The translations under genes were made by a program, and so were the position numbers. A DNA stretch of 64,000 nt from Cepaea nemoralis (taxonomy: Eukaryota; Mollusca; Gastropoda; Stylommatophora; Helicidae): positions 152,501-216,500 of the forward strand of contig JACEFZ010011104.1 in assembly GCA_014155875.1 (NCBI GenBank), read 5' to 3'. Below the pieces are notes generated by a model, which made no database searches, was not told the origin of the DNA, and saw only the letters and a list, made by a program, of their open reading frames with translations. Positions 1-9,630 of the stretch are shown here, in pieces (the first letter of the stretch is position 1; the number at the start of each line of letters is the position of its first letter).

Positions 1-2
1 AA

Positions 3-137
3 GGCATCAAGACCAGCGTGTCCGCCGCCAACACCCAGAAGAACCAGCAGCTCGCTGTCGAACTTTTTTCTTCTCAGAACACGACCATACCTGACAGAGA
101 GAAAAGCCATATTGCTCAGGTGTATGCCGAGATATAA
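3..137 (+). other. Short open stretch ending in TAA, possibly a 3' coding remnant
   Basis: About 44 codons are open from the window edge to a TAA at 135-137, with balanced codon content and no low complexity, unlike the DNA after it. The predicted peptide is hydrophilic and ends ..SHIAQVYAEI. I do not recognise a family. It could be the end of a coding exon or of a transposase, or chance. Confidence 0.2.
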
Positions 138-195
138 AGGTTCTAAGAAAATTATTAAGGAAGATACTATAATATCGTGTGATTAATGTGTTTAC

Positions 196-198
<3 letters not shown>

Positions 199-251
<53 letters not shown>
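199..251. repeat. (AT)n microsatellite
   Basis: A pure AT dinucleotide run, about 26 units. It directly abuts the terminal part of the mariner end that follows, so the mariner probably inserted at a TA inside it. No coding content. Confidence 0.95.
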
Positions 252-252
<1 letters not shown>

Positions 253-425
253 TTACGAGGATAAGTTAATAAGTAAGTCTCAAATGGCTGTAGAAAAATA
301 ACTAAAGATGATAACTACTTGAAGCCAATTTATTTTTGTAGATACATTGTCCCTTTATTTCTCAACATAATGTCCACCAACAGTGATGCAATTATCTCAT
401 CGTTTCATCAGGCGTCCCAAACAAT
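252..425 (-). mobile_element. Mariner-type transposon 3' end (minus strand)
   Basis: Read on the minus strand this encodes the end of a mariner transposase: a KR*DNCITVGGHYVEK stretch followed by a stop. It resembles the RWDKCINLNGDYVEK C-terminus typical of mariner transposases. An AT-rich 3' UTR and terminal sequence follow. The segment is a diverged inverted copy of 1178-1360, so two mariner 3' ends face away from each other. An in-frame stop shows it is dead. The rest of the transposase is absent. Confidence 0.75.
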
Positions 426-794
426 GAACTGCGTGCTCTGTTTTCTAAACCATGTTTTCCCTTCACATTCAACTTCGGCGTCATTCGCGAAATGTCTCCC
501 GCAAGGTGGGTTTCCTGTTTACGCTGACACATGAATGTCCCGTAAAGCAGTGCATGGCTCGGTAGAAAACATTACGCGGGAGAGTCAGTAAGTAAGTCAC
601 ACAGTTCTGTGGGATGTCGGGTCAATGGAAAAAAAGCACGCAGTTCTAAGCAGCCGGTACCTCTGAAGTCGGAGTGGGCTCGCCAGAATGGCAAGGGACA
701 CCGGTAAAAGGGGAAGCAAGCCCATACGCAAAGCTTAGTCCTCTACTACTACAAACAGCGTATAAGGAATACGCTCGAGTTTCAGCGAGCGAAC
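426..794. other. Non-repetitive spacer, no gene recognised
   Basis: Lies between the inverted mariner ends and the (GAA)n array. I see no motif, splice-supported exon or known repeat. Confidence 0.5.
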
Positions 795-895
795 AAGAAG
801 AAGAAGAAGAAGAAGAAGAAGAAGAAGAAGAAGAAGAAGAAGAAGAAGAAGAAGAAGAAGAAGAAGAAGAAGAAGAAGAAGAAGAAGAAGAAAAA

Positions 896-930
<35 letters not shown>

Positions 931-1177
931 AGAAGAAGAAGAAGAAGAAGAAGAAGAAGAAGAAGAAGAAGAAGAAGAAGAAGAAGAAGAAGAAGAAGAA
1001 GAAGAAGAAGAAGAAGAAGAAGAAAAAGAAGAAGATGAAGAGGAAGAAGAAGAAGAAGAAGAAGAAGAAGAAGAAGAAGAAGAAGAAGAAGAAGAAGAAG
1101 AAGAAGAAGAAGAAGAAGAAGAAGAAGAAGAAGAAGAAGAAGAAGAAGAAGAAGAAGAAGAAGAAGAAGAAGAAGAA
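795..1177. repeat. (GAA)n microsatellite, about 127 units
   Basis: A nearly pure AAG/GAA triplet run of 383 bp with only a few interruptions, near 890, 905, 1022 and 1035. It creates long poly-Glu, poly-Lys, poly-Leu and poly-Phe open frames that are not genes. All purines lie on the plus strand. Confidence 0.97.
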
Positions 1178-1359
1178 TGCAGCCGGTTTCGGAGGACTGA
1201 TAAAACGATTGGATAAGTGCATCAATTTTGGTGGAAATTGTGTTGAGAAATAATGGTGCAAAGTATGCATAAAAATAAACTAGTTTCAAGTTGTTATCAT
1301 CTTTAGTTATTTTCTACAGCCAATTGTGACTTACTTATTAGCTTACCCTCGTATACTCG

Positions 1360-1360
<1 letters not shown>
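1178..1360 (+). mobile_element. Mariner-type transposon 3' end (plus strand)
   Basis: The frame ending at 1253 reads GGLIKRLDKCINFGGNCVEK and stop, matching the conserved mariner C-terminus (RWDKCINLNGDYVEK type). About 100 bp of 3' UTR and terminal sequence follow, ending beside the next (AT)n run. It mirrors 252-425 in inverted orientation. Only the last 25 or so residues of the transposase remain. Confidence 0.8.

Positions 1361-1451
<91 letters not shown>
1357..1451. repeat. (AT)n microsatellite
   Basis: AT dinucleotide array with one GT interruption near 1381, abutting the mariner end. Low complexity. Confidence 0.95.
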
Positions 1452-1452
<1 letters not shown>

Positions 1453-1539
1453 GTCCTTCGTTATTATTTTGAATATTATATTGTTCTTCTCTATTATCAT
1501 CATAATGGTTTTTCACATAATCTGATTATGCATGTAAAA

Positions 1540-2392
1540 TCTGATCTTTTTTCAATTTTTATTTTTTCTATCTTTTGTCTTTAGGCAGCCTGCTGATGTA
1601 CGTGATCTTTGATTAGTAAGCTCCTGAATTATTTTGTGAATTAGTTTGGTATTTTTACTGTTGCGTTGTTTTTCAATTTTTACGCAGTTTTTCTCGAGCC
1701 ATGCTTCTTATGCCTCCTGTCATAATATTCTGACTAATCTGTGAATTTCTTCCTATTTGGCAGAATTCTATTTTGTCTGTCTTCTTGTTTCCATTAGTTG
1801 TCAAATTTATTCAGTCATCAATGTCTTAAACCCACTTTATTTAATTGTGGAATGGTATTTTCTGCAGCACAACTGATTGCATTCTTCAAAATTTATCATT
1901 GATCATCTCCATCTTGAAATAGGATCTTTAGATCAGAAACATATATCACATTTGTTCTTCACTTCTATGTTAAAATTATTTTGTGTTTCTTTGTCAGTTG
2001 ACAATTTGCACAAATCATATTAGTGGTTTCCTGTTGTATACTAGAGTTTCTTTAATGTTACCCTCATTGTGGCTGTAATTAATCTATGATCACTGTAACA
2101 GTCTGAATTGGGACTATTTTTACGACTGTTAACGCATTTCAAAACTTTTTTCTAATCAGGATGTGATCTATCTGGTTTTTAATCTTGCTGTCTGGACTCC
2201 TCCATGTCCATAATCTTCTAGGATGCTGTTTAAACCAGTTATTTCCAACAACCATTTCTTGTTAATTTACCCAATTTTCTAGTCTGTATCCTCTTTCGTT
2301 TCGCTCTCCAAAACCATGGTTGCCTACATTGCATCCATCGCCTTGATTTCCTTATTGCGTTGAAATCACCCTTTATAATAACACCCATTATA
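1540..2392 (-). mobile_element. RTE-like LINE family A fragment: endonuclease end and linker
   Basis: On the minus strand, translations in shifting frames match the family A protein seen intact at 39.6-42.5 kb. A GDFNA-type endonuclease motif lies near 2370. The WTWRSPDSRIRNQ-like block lies near 2180-2230, the SDHRLLT-like endonuclease end near 2080, then the linker with a TIPQLNKVG-type stretch. Many stops and frameshifts are present and the RT part is missing. It is an old 5'/3'-truncated copy. Confidence 0.75.
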
Positions 2393-2437
2393 TATACGCG
2401 CGCGCGCGTGTGTGTGTGTGTGTGTGTGCGCGCGCGC
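2393..2437. repeat. (CG)n(TG)n(CG)n compound microsatellite
   Basis: Alternating purine-pyrimidine tract of CG, TG and CG dinucleotides, of the kind that can adopt Z-DNA. It separates the LINE fragment from a SINE fragment. Confidence 0.9.
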
Positions 2438-2606
2438 TCCGTGGCGATGAGTGTCGCAGCAAACCGTCTTGCATTGGTGTTTTTACGAAATGGTATGAAT
2501 GCCGGTCGTTCAGAAAGCAACGGCAATCTGCTGAACGTAAACTTGCCATGAGATCACTACCACAAAATGTGGTGGTATTGACTGCGAGTTGGAATAATTT
2601 TTGATC
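2438..2606 (+). mobile_element. SINE-1 fragment, 5'-damaged
   Basis: Contains the body shared by the SINE-1 copies in this window: a CCGGTCGTTCAGAAAGCAAC-type block near 2503, then CTGAACGTAAACTTGCC and a degenerate tail with ATTGACTGCGA. The tRNA-like head is not clear. Old copy. Confidence 0.65.
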
Positions 2607-2699
2607 ACATGTGTTCTTAGTCAGTCAAAAGAGTTTGGGCAACCTTAGATAGAGTATTATTACTTAAAACAGACACATAAAGTCAGACAAAGCTACACT

Positions 2700-3169
2700 G
2701 TTACTGCAAAGAACAGATAATATGTCATGGACATAATAAGGTCTATTGATGAACAATTGGACATTTTGCGGAAATCATTTCAACAGTCATCAATAGAAAT
2801 CATTCCATATAAGCATAAAATTGCAACAACAAAAAACAAACAAACAAACAAACAAACAAACGGATGGCAAATGCAATTTTCAGATGATTGGCGAAAGAAG
2901 AAAGAAACAGCAAGATAAAGAACAATACATAAAGAAATAGTAAGTAAATGCAAGGTAGCTAAAGAAGTATGGCTGAATTAACAGTGCACGGACATTGGGA
3001 CACGCTATTTACAACTCTCTCATTCCATTTATCAACGAGTAAATACAATACCATGTAGGAAAGCACGAAATACCACTGGATGTTTAAAATCGAAGAACAG
3101 TGCAATATTGAAAGAACAAAATGGTATAGTCAATACATGGACAAAATATCTGGAAGAGCTGTATGGCAA
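2700..3169 (+). mobile_element. RTE-like LINE (family A2), left half, split by the LTR element
   Basis: The plus-strand translation corresponds to the endonuclease-RT linker, with stretches such as DEQLDILRKSFQQ and TWTKYLEELYGN. The second matches WTDYLKHLYDD of family A. The same LINE resumes at 13383. The cut lies inside the codons after LYG, with a short direct repeat (gcaa) on both sides of the LTR element. Stops and frameshifts show decay before the LTR insertion. Confidence 0.75.
3166..3169. repeat. Target-site duplication, left copy (gcaa)
   Basis: The four bases before the 5' LTR are repeated at 13383-13386 just after the 3' LTR. The next base is also t on both sides, so 4 or 5 bp depending on the exact LTR edge. 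This size is normal for LTR-element integration. Confidence 0.75.
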
Positions 3170-6100
3170 TGTGATAGCGCCAAACCGATGCACCTTGGGG
3201 TCTACAATAAACCGATGCACCTTAGTTTGGTCTATCAAAGCCATATTTGTCCTGGCCACCACCGGAACTCGGCTTAACAAAGGAATCGGAAGTCAGTTTT
3301 GTTTTAGCAGTCCTTTGTGCTGATGAGAGATGCGGGCAGCATGGCCTTCAGTTCAGTGCTGTTCTGTTGTTGTCAGGTGTGGGAACAATTCCCTGAGTTG
3401 ATCTGTGTCAACTAATGTTGTGACAAAACTGTAAGTTTTAACTGATTAAGTTTAAAATGTTTAATTTAATAAATATTTGTATAATCGCAGCACACGCCAG
3501 TTTACCAACTTGAAAGTGTTTACATGGTGGAACAGGCGTGGGTGAAAATAATTGCTAGTTAGGTGAGCTTGTAGGAACAAAGAAATATAAATAGATAATA
3601 TGAATAAGTGCTATTGAAATGAGCTGTTCTACAGAAGGATTTAGTATCCCTAAAGCTTTATGAAAATAACATGTAACACATAGAGATGTCAGCAATCAGA
3701 CAATGGTGATGTGAAATATGTAGAATAGGTCATTGATGGTGGTTAAGAATCATAGAGACTGATGTCATGTCATGCCAGCCATGCTGGCACAAGATTATTT
3801 TGTTGGGAATTACTTTACATGGTTATCCTATGGCATTAATGTGTTACTGGCTAAATAGATATGTGGGAGATTCACCAAAATATACAATGTGTGGGGTCAT
3901 AAATTAGTTTATAGTAAAGACTGAAATAATGCCACATGGTGCCATGCAGGCCATGTTGGCATGGAAGGGAGTAAGTGCTTGTGAGGTTGCTAGAAATGAA
4001 GGTTACTTAACAACAGAGTGGTGGAATCATATGTGTATGTGTATACAGCAGCAAGATATGTTTACAGGATTATTCTGTGATTATGGTGAGCATCACATTG
4101 GATGTTTGGTCAAGTGTTGGGTATGAACACTCCAAAGCAACAATGAGTAGGGGAAAATAACCATAATATATGTGTAATATTTATAACATGTGTAAAGCAG
4201 GGAAGGGTACTTACATGTTATATGTGGCAATGATGGGTTAATGGTTAATATATGTAGTTAGGCCACATAAATAGTAATTGGGGAGAAATGAATACATTGA
4301 TGCTATGTACTTTTAGTAGGTACACAGTTAACTAGAATAGCCTGAATGAATCACTTCAGTGCCCTTTAATGTTAGAATTATACACAATTTGGCAGTTCAA
4401 CAATATTCAACATAGTACAGGAATTGGGGGTTCAGCAGTAAGTGAAGTCTGGCATCACATCTGTTACCAGAATGCAGTAATGTTTGTGTAGGTGTATCAA
4501 GTTGTTGATGGAATCAGTGACTGAGATTCTGTCCTAAGTTAAGCATGGCGGTTGTCGCACAGTGGAGAGGATGTGATTTAGTACTGCATACCACCCTTCG
4601 CAGAGATATTAATATGTATTTGTCGTGTGACATGAAGCGTAAGATGGCAAATTTTATAACCGGTGTATCATAGGAAGAATGGGGGGAACAGGGCGCACAA
4701 CTGTACATTTGCTGTCCACTCACAAATAATATTACACTGATTGTGTTGGGCCTTGAATAACACTTATTGGTCATTAGTGTGTAATAATAATGACAGAATA
4801 TATATATAGTTCACTGGTTGTTATATTAGTGCTGATATTCTGTTTCTGCCCATGAACATGGTTATGCTTTGATCCTGTCTCATATGGATGATGCACTCTT
4901 ACTTGATACTATGGTGTATTTATTTTATGAACTGTCTTAAGGGTATCAGAGAGTTCCTCAATTGAGTTCCTGTGTAATACATGTTTATCTTTAACTTTCT
5001 GTGAATGTTGTGATTCACCCATGTGCAAGTGTTGCATTTGCACATTCTACAAATATGGTTATTCCTGTTTCCTTTGTTTTTCATAGTTAAACATGATTTA
5101 CCTGTTGGTTATTAATTTATAATATCATGCGGTAATGCGTGTGATGTCATATTGTTGTTGATATCCTTTATCAAAACATGGACATTGCAGGAGTAGTTTG
5201 TCCTATATCATATGGCATCCCTCATAAGTTTAGGTATTTAAATGACAGAAGATGGGGGAAAGGTGGTGCATTGGGTATTATGATTGTAGTGATAGCTATG
5301 GTGAGAGTGACCATTTGATGATTGTGATGGTGATTATGATTGTGGTGATGACTATGTTGAGGCTGATCATGTAGCTGATATCAGCTAAGATGATTGGGAC
5401 TGTGATTGTGGTGATGGCTATGGTGAGAGCAATCATTCGATGATTGTGATGTTTTATGTGGCGATATATGTTATATGCCTGAGTTGTTGGCGGTGACTTA
5501 TGTTATAGCCTGTGTCCTGATTGTTGCTGGTGTCATGGTATATTGATGTTGTCTAGTTGGTGTACAAAGGTGTGTGTCCTGGTGATGTCATGTTGAATTG
5601 CATATCCTATGTCTGCTTGATTGCTGTTGGTGCATTGGACTGTATTTATGTCCTCTATGTACATGTTCAAATGGTGTTGTCCTGTTAGAGTCGTTGTACA
5701 CCGGTGTAGCTGAGTTGTGTTCGGTGTTGATTTTGACAAGTTGATTAGTGTTGCTGTGTAACATTGGCATTTATGGGGGGTATTGTCAGCCTGTGCTGTT
5801 GGGGATGAGAAGTGTGTTGGACCAGAGACCTGTAGGTAATGACCTCCCTGAACTGAAGACATTCTGTAAGTGAATGCTGGGCTGTATGGGGAGGTGGAGC
5901 AGGCTGAGGTTGTTGCATTAGAAGGTGTTCCATCCTAGCAATATCAAGTGTAATCTCATGACAGCAGTGGCACAACTGGAGAAGACAATAAAGTGGGTGA
6001 TCTGATGATGCAGCATTGACTTGCTGCATTTAACCATTAGAGATGTAGTCTCATGATAGCAGTAGTACAACTAGAGGGAATAGCAAAGTGGATAATTTGA

Positions 6101-6909
6101 GGGAAGACATTTGTTATATGTGGGTTAATTCAAATGTTATATTGCATGTGCTCATTGCTTCATGTGTTTAATATGTTGCCTTTACCATGATAACAATAGA
6201 TTGTGTTTTCCATTGTTACAGGAGCGGCTGACTAGTTAGTGTCAGCAGGCCTGGGTTCTTGGTGGGATAGTAAATTGTGTCACAACTCTTGTTTATGTCG
6301 CGTCTTGGGGTTTATGTTGTGTAACCTATGTTTTTGTAGTGTCTTATTGTCTGTGCATTGTTGCTTGTGTCAAAGTTCTTTATAGTGTCAGTCTAACCAG
6401 CCATTGTTTGGAACACCTGTGTTGTGGTACTTGGTGTACCCTGTTGTCTTAAGTGCTGCTGATTGGTTAGGGGTTACCCACTGTGGTGATTTCATATATA
6501 CAGTTGTCTATTGTATCTGTTATTGACATGCAATGTGCTGTTAGAAGAAATAAATAAAGAGCTTGTTTATTTGTCCTTGATTTGTTTGTTTAGTCTCTCT
6601 TAGTTTTTACAACCACTATTTCTACCACAGTCTAACATCTTAGTTCATTGCTTGGGCTCTAACATGGTGTTTCCTGTGTGAACATCTATAAAATAGTTTC
6701 TGCCCCTGTCCGAGATCTCGTATATCTTCTTATCTAATTACTATCATCTTTTTTTTGTCGGTTGAGGCGGTGTGAGGTTCTCTCTCTTTTCACTATTTTT
6801 TCTTCTTTGGCCGTAACGAAGTCAGAACTACTCTTTACCTCTTAGCACCGTAGTGAAGGAAGCATCAGTCTTTATGATTGTCTCCCTTTGTCTTTTACCA
6901 TCGACTACA
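3170..6909 (+). repeat. 5' LTR, about 3.74 kb
   Basis: Starts TGTGATAGCGCC and ends CATCGACTACA, matching 9631-13382 almost throughout. It differs by scattered substitutions, small indels and one clearly diverged patch around 4790-4935. It contains (GATGATTGTGATGG)-like imperfect tandem motifs around 5280-5450 and a double AATAAA signal at 6549-6558. Most LTRs are 0.2-1.5 kb, so this is unusually long. The minus-strand open frames here have no recognised homologue and recur in the other LTR. Confidence 0.92.
6549..6558 (+). promoter_or_regulatory. Overlapping AATAAA polyadenylation signals in the 5' LTR
   Basis: The sequence aataaataaa carries two overlapping AATAAA hexamers, followed by a T/G-rich stretch (TTGTTTATTTGTCC) about 10-20 bp later. 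The same arrangement is at 13022-13031 in the 3' LTR. It is the likely 3' end signal of the element's RNA, which would place the R region near here. Inferred from motif only. Confidence 0.6.
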
Positions 6910-6912
6910 AAA

Positions 6913-6928
6913 TGGCGACCCCGACGAG
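6913..6928 (+). promoter_or_regulatory. Primer-binding site
   Basis: TGGCGACCCCGACGAG starts three bases after the 5' LTR. It begins TGG as required to pair with a tRNA CCA end. The implied tRNA 3' end (..GGGGTCGCCA) fits best an arginine-type tRNA (G discriminator) or, with mismatches, tryptophan tRNA. The primer identity is inferred. Confidence 0.7.
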
Positions 6929-7170
6929 ATATAGTGGCAGCCTTTGAATTTTTCTGTTAGAATTGTCTTAGTATCTAGTGATTGTTTTGTGTGATAGGTC
7001 AGTGTTTATGTTTGTGGTGTCCATTGTCTTTGAGTTGTGACATTAGAACCCAGGTTTGCTGCTGAGATCCCCCGGGCATTGCTGCATTAGCGAGGATTCC
7101 CCTGTATGGTGAGTGGACTCAGATATATTGTCTCCTAGTACACCTCCACTGTATCTTATCCAGAGCAAAG

Positions 7171-8112
7171 ATGGCTCTGTCTTCAGCGTTAGGGACCGCA
7201 GTTCCCCTCCCAGTTGGTGCCCCTGACGTCACAGGGCCCACTGGTGAAGTCAGGTACATAGTTGCACCTGTGAAGATAGAAGTTCCTTGTTTTGGCCAGA
7301 AAGGTGGGCCAACTGTTGAGAAGTATGTGAGGAAAGTGAGATCTGCCTGGAGGGCTGGTGCGGTGTGCGATGAAGATAAAGTGGACATTATTTGTGAAAG
7401 TGTTGCTCCCAGTGTGTGGGCGGAACTTGATCTTAGGTCAGCTTGTAATGACCCTGAGGAGATGCTGCAGACCATTCAGCAGGTATATGGAGAGCAGCGC
7501 AGCATGGTGGAACTTGCTGCAGCTTTCTTCCAAGTGAAACAAGATGCTGGGGAATCCATCATGGATTTCTCTCACCGGGTCCACAAAGCTTTTCGTTTGG
7601 TTCTGGAAGCACAGAGAAAGAGGGGCATGGTTGCTTGGGATCCAGTGATCCTAAGAGACTGGTTTGTTGCAAAACTACATAATGTTCTCAGCAGGAGAAT
7701 GGCAGAGGAGAAGATATCGCAAGACCCGTCAGTGACTTTCCTTTGTGTTAGAGACTTGACCGTGAGATGGGCTGGTGTGTCATTAGCTCCAGAAGTCTGT
7801 ACATACCAATATGTAGAACCTCAAGATTACAGTTCAGAGAGGTGGCCTCATGCCAGTGGTGGGTGTCAAGAGGTTCAGCATGATGATGTGGTGTTGGAGG
7901 AACTTCGAGCTAAGCTAGGTCGGATGAGAGCCTTAGCTGATTCGTTGCTGCAGCCCAAGGTACGACGCAAGAGGTGCAATGTTTGTAGGGGCCGCACCCA
8001 CCTTCAGAACAGGTGTCCGAAGAGAGGGGTTAGTGTTATTCAGAACCCCTCTGGAGTGAATTGTAGCGAAGCATTTGCCAGCGTAAGCCACCGAGACAAG
8101 CATGGGCCTTAA
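7171..8112 (+). CDS. gag: Gag polyprotein of the LTR element
   Basis: An intact 313-residue frame. Residues about 40-200 form a helix-rich capsid-like region with VEKYVRKVRSAWRAG, the PEEMLQTIQQVYGEQRSMVE segment and a DFSHRVHKAF stretch. This is the layout of Ty3/Gypsy-type Gag and the domesticated PNMA/Arc capsids. Near residue 270 there is a single CCHC zinc knuckle, CNVCRGRTHLQNRC (C-x2-C-x4-H-x4-C), preceded by basic residues that would bind RNA. Gag assembles the particle that packages the element RNA. The ATG at 7171 follows an untranslated leader of about 260 bp after the LTR. The intact frame argues for recent activity. Confidence 0.82.
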   Translation: MALSSALGTAVPLPVGAPDVTGPTGEVRYIVAPVKIEVPCFGQKGGPTVEKYVRKVRSAWRAGAVCDEDKVDIICESVAPSVWAELDLRSACNDPEEMLQTIQQVYGEQRSMVELAAAFFQVKQDAGESIMDFSHRVHKAFRLVLEAQRKRGMVAWDPVILRDWFVAKLHNVLSRRMAEEKISQDPSVTFLCVRDLTVRWAGVSLAPEVCTYQYVEPQDYSSERWPHASGGCQEVQHDDVVLEELRAKLGRMRALADSLLQPKVRRKRCNVCRGRTHLQNRCPKRGVSVIQNPSGVNCSEAFASVSHRDKHGP

Positions 8113-8455
8113 GCGACAACAGAGTCCGCCCCAGGTTGATCCTTCTAAAGGATCAGCCCCAGCAGTCCAGGTGCGTGCAGTGTCATCTTCTGATAGCCAG
8201 GTGGTTATGCGTGGCAACCAGAGAAATTTCTTTCGCAGGAAGAGGTGGAGGAAGAGGGGACGAGGGATGTCTCCTGGTGTCAGTGTGGTCGACCAGTTAG
8301 GTGTTAGAAATGTGACAGGTGGACCGTGTATTGTGACTGGTGTGAGGCAAAATTTTCTGCATACCGATATGTCAATTCGTGACTTTGTGCAAAAGGGGAT
8401 TGTGAAAGACCACCAGCAAGAACTTTTGCCCGTTAGACATGGTTGTGAAAGATAG
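8102..8455 (+). CDS. Small basic ORF overlapping the end of gag
   Basis: A 117-residue frame begins 11 bases before the gag stop, in another frame. It is very basic in the middle (FFRRKRWRKRGRGM) and serine/glutamine-rich before that. I see no protease DTG/DSG motif or any pol domain. It could be the continuation of gag by frameshift, an RNA-binding accessory protein, or the stub of a deleted pol. The overlap suggests coupled or frameshifted translation rather than chance. Confidence 0.4.
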   Translation: MGLKRQQSPPQVDPSKGSAPAVQVRAVSSSDSQVVMRGNQRNFFRRKRWRKRGRGMSPGVSVVDQLGVRNVTGGPCIVTGVRQNFLHTDMSIRDFVQKGIVKDHQQELLPVRHGCER

Positions 8456-9608
8456 AGACTGTTTTCATCTGTTTAGGAATTCCAGTCTTTTGGATTGACA
8501 GCCTTAGTGTAGTTAGTTAATTAGCAGTTATGTTTTGCTGTTTTTATATATTATAATTGCAGGTAGATGGTGTCATGTGATGACATGTCTTTCTTTTAGA
8601 GTGCAAGAACACCAGGCAGACCAGGTGAAAGGGGTGGTTCTGTTGTTCATGTGGTGTTGTCATTACCATCATGTCCAGTAAGAGAGTAACTTCCAGGGTG
8701 AATTCATGAGGTGGGATATTATTGAAATAACAATGTTTTGTTGACCCTGTATGGGGTGTTCCTTTGTGTTTATATCCAGGTTATAGGTGACACAGGATGA
8801 AATGTTCTTTTTAGTGTAAGGGTACAGTGTTAGAAGCACAAACCACCCAGGTATCCCATTAGCTGCAGGAAGCTTATATTTGACCAGAAGAAACAAATGG
8901 TATTATTTTTTTAAATGCATTTTGTGTTGAATTTCCGGAGTTAAGGGAAGTAGTAACCAATATAAAGGTTACTGGTTTAATGTTTATGTAGCTTTTATGT
9001 TTTAATTATTTTTATGTAAGAAGTGAGGGTTGTATTCATTTTGTTATGATTGGTGCTCTTATAGCAGAAGAGCTATTTTTCATCACTGATATTATTTTAG
9101 TCATTAGTACCAACAACTGAGTTAGTATAGTTTATACTTTTGTGTTCAGATTATTGGTATTTGGAACTGACTGATGCCTGGTGATGTAATCTACACTGTT
9201 TCACATTGTAAGTGATGTATGAAAAGAAAAAGACTATTTTTTTTAGTGGTACTCTTCAGGGATATAACCAGCAGTTTAGGTTTTGGAGGAGGTAACATGT
9301 GACATAGATTTGTTTTGCCTTTGTCATTTTGATGGCGGTTTGTGTGTAAATTTCATTGAATCCTTGGTTCATTGATGATTGTTTTTGGGTGTGGTCACAG
9401 GTGACTTTACTTTTTTTTGGCATTTGTCATTTTGATGACGGTTTATGTGTAGATGTTAGTACTTGCTTGCTTGATTAGTGATTTTACTTTTTGATGTGGT
9501 TACTGAAGACCAATGATTTTATTTTGAGGTGAACTAGCTAGATGGTAACTTTTAAAGAGATAGTTGGGGTGAGGAGATATGATGGTCCATTTCTTTTGAC
9601 GGGACGTC
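8456..9608 (+). other. Non-coding internal part of the LTR element (pol absent)
   Basis: About 1.15 kb of T-rich sequence between the second frame and the polypurine tract. No RT, RNase H or integrase motif is visible in any frame. Two similar stretches with CATTTTGATG.CGGTTT (about 9325 and 9425) are an internal imperfect repeat. Confidence 0.6.
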
Positions 9609-9622
9609 AAAAAAGTAGGGGG
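9609..9622 (+). promoter_or_regulatory. Polypurine tract
   Basis: aaaaaagtaggggg lies 8 bp before the 3' LTR start. It is the expected position of the plus-strand DNA primer, though slightly separated from the LTR by ttggataa. Confidence 0.6.
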
Positions 9623-9630
9623 TTGGATAA

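Noticed and set aside
674..1289. Long poly-Glu, poly-Lys, poly-Leu and poly-Phe frames
   Set aside because: They arise from the (GAA)n microsatellite read in different frames; no flanking coding signal except the mariner end.
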